From Planctomycetota bacterium (GTDB lineage: Bacteria > Planctomycetota > Phycisphaerae > Sedimentisphaerales > Anaerohalosphaeraceae): 6,450 bases of DNA. Each line of letters starts with the position of its first letter. Position 1 is the stretch's first letter. The notes under the pieces are model-generated. The model did no database searches. It was not told the origin of the DNA and worked only from the letters and a program-made list of their open reading frames with translations. Of the stretch, positions 5,717 to 6,450 are shown piece after piece. Where the stretch lies: positions 1 through 6,450 of the forward strand of contig QNBU01000068.1 of the NCBI GenBank assembly GCA_003644215.1, given 5' to 3'. The position numbers were made by a program, and so were the translations under genes.

Positions 5717-5731
5717 TCCGCTTTCAGCGGA
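5717..5731. other. short perfect stem-loop between the two lipoprotein genes
   Basis: TCCGCTTTCAGCGGA has six-base perfect arms around a three-base loop. In the leftward transcript it lies in the leader of the SYLF gene that starts at 5674, without a following U run. It is thus more likely an RNA-processing or stability element, or a binding site, than a terminator. Confidence 0.4.
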
Positions 5732-5801
5732 TGTTGAGTTTAATAAGTTTCTCAGCTTCGCTTGGGAATGACTACCGTTTTTATGGTTTTTTGAGGTCAT
5801 G

Positions 5802-6386
5802 TTAGAAAGTGGGTTGGTTCAAGTCGTCGTCCACCCAGTATCGTGTTCCGCTGACTGTCGCCTGCAGTGCCAATCCGCTTTTGGTCATGGTGTAGGTTGT
5901 AACTTCTTTCCCCAATATCCCGTCGGCGGCAGTATCCACGCCAGTTTCAGGGGTTTTCGCTGTTGCCTCGGCCTGACTGCCAACCCCCCATCCGCTTCCG
6001 GTGAAATCAACAAGGGCCTGACGGGTCTTGAAGATAATGACCTGCCGGTAGTCCTTGGCCCCGAGGCCGAATCCAACGCCTCCGGAACCGATTTTCATAT
6101 AGGTTTTTCGTCCGGTGGTTTTATCGATAGTCAGGCCATATCCACCCCCACCGCTGACAAAGATGATATGGACATTGGCATTGCTGAATACAGCGTATCC
6201 GGCGGATTCGGCGATCTGCTGTCGCGTCGAGGGCCGTTCGGTGTAGAGCCGCTGAAGCGTTTCGTCGGCCATCGTATCGATGATCTGCCGCCGTTCGGAG
6301 AGCGTGTGAGATTTCTCACTGGGGCCGCAACCGGAAAGGATTAGGGTGATTGCGATTAGCCCGAAGAGGATTGTAGACCGTTTCAT
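5802..6386 (-). CDS. SYLF-domain (Ysc84-like) lipoprotein, tandem paralogue
   Basis: With the start at 6386 this is a 194-residue lipoprotein: Lys2/Arg3, a hydrophobic stretch and lipobox LSGC, with Cys20 lipidated as in its neighbour. The SYLF landmarks are MADETLQRLYTE (39-50), SAGYAVFSNANV (61-72), GGGGYGLTID (79-88) and IGSGGVGFGLGAKDYRQVIIF (99-119). An ATG also occurs at 6401, five codons earlier. The inner start is preferred because GGGAGA lies seven bases before it, overlapping the outer codons, and because it gives a normal signal peptide. The main differences from the neighbour are in the loop after the glycine-rich core (about 130-162) and at the C-terminus, which here ends in DDDLNQPTF. 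The role is presumably membrane-associated, as for the paralogue. Confidence 0.9.
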   Translation of the reverse strand: MKRSTILFGLIAITLILSGCGPSEKSHTLSERRQIIDTMADETLQRLYTERPSTRQQIAESAGYAVFSNANVHIIFVSGGGGYGLTIDKTTGRKTYMKIGSGGVGFGLGAKDYRQVIIFKTRQALVDFTGSGWGVGSQAEATAKTPETGVDTAADGILGKEVTTYTMTKSGLALQATVSGTRYWVDDDLNQPTF

Positions 6387-6393
6387 AATGTTG

Positions 6394-6399
6394 TCTCCC
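6394..6399 (-). promoter_or_regulatory. ribosome binding site deciding the start of the upstream SYLF gene
   Basis: GGGAGA on the minus strand is seven bases before the ATG at 6386-6384. It overlaps the first codons that would be used from the ATG at 6401, which favours the inner start. Confidence 0.6.
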
Positions 6400-6450
6400 A
6401 TTTAAGAATCATCATTCCTTTGAGAATCTCGATAACACTGTATTTACAAA

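Noticed and set aside
5799..6344. Long open frame on the plus strand opposite the second SYLF gene
   Set aside because: The minus-strand frame encodes a clear lipoprotein with a paralogue next door. The plus-strand frame has no recognisable motif and is a shadow.
1..6450. tRNA, rRNA and CRISPR arrays
   Set aside because: No cloverleaf-like segment, rRNA-conserved stretch or regularly spaced repeat was seen in reading the window on either strand.

Overview
The window looks like part of a planctomycete chromosome, most plausibly of the Phycisphaerae/Sedimentisphaerales type. This is inferred from the style of the genes, not from a marker gene: a STAS protein with the 'ITRLDK' C-terminal segment, an RsbW-like ATPase, a GH10-fold protein without a signal peptide, and transposases resembling those common in that phylum. 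Base composition is moderate, and coding runs on both strands.

Left part (1-1306). A leftward IS4-family transposase gene runs off the left edge (start GTG at 1054) and is open over all visible codons, with the D-D-E catalytic set present. Its upstream region carries two back-to-back 13-nt palindromes (1203-1229). A good sigma-70-type promoter (1248-1276) points right into the next gene, so the outer end of the insertion element probably lies just upstream of the resident operon.

Middle part (1307-4839). Five rightward genes follow: a STAS anti-sigma-factor antagonist; an RsbW-type serine-kinase/anti-sigma ATPase; a 155-residue Cys-rich protein of unknown function; a 493-residue GH10-fold protein; and a short membrane-anchored helix-hairpin-helix protein of the ComEA type. 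The first two make a classical partner-switching pair. The GH10-like protein has Gly where both catalytic Glu are expected and no secretion signal, so it is more likely a cytoplasmic carbohydrate-binding or regulatory protein than a xylanase. It has its own strong promoter (2886-2914), with a palindrome across the -35 box. Two of these genes are forced to start at TTG and a third may do so.

Right part (4840-6450). Behind the helix-hairpin-helix gene lies a short decayed transposase fragment on the minus strand (about 4855-5050, one internal stop), and next to it a 14-bp stem-loop with a T-rich tail (5058-5092) that could end rightward transcription. Two leftward tandem paralogues follow, both SYLF-domain (Ysc84-like) lipoproteins with a lipobox Cys at position 20.

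The most interesting candidate is the combination of a partner-switching pair, an unknown Cys-rich protein and a catalytically broken intracellular GH10 fold. It could be a carbohydrate-responsive signalling module, but neither the ligand nor a target sigma factor is visible here.
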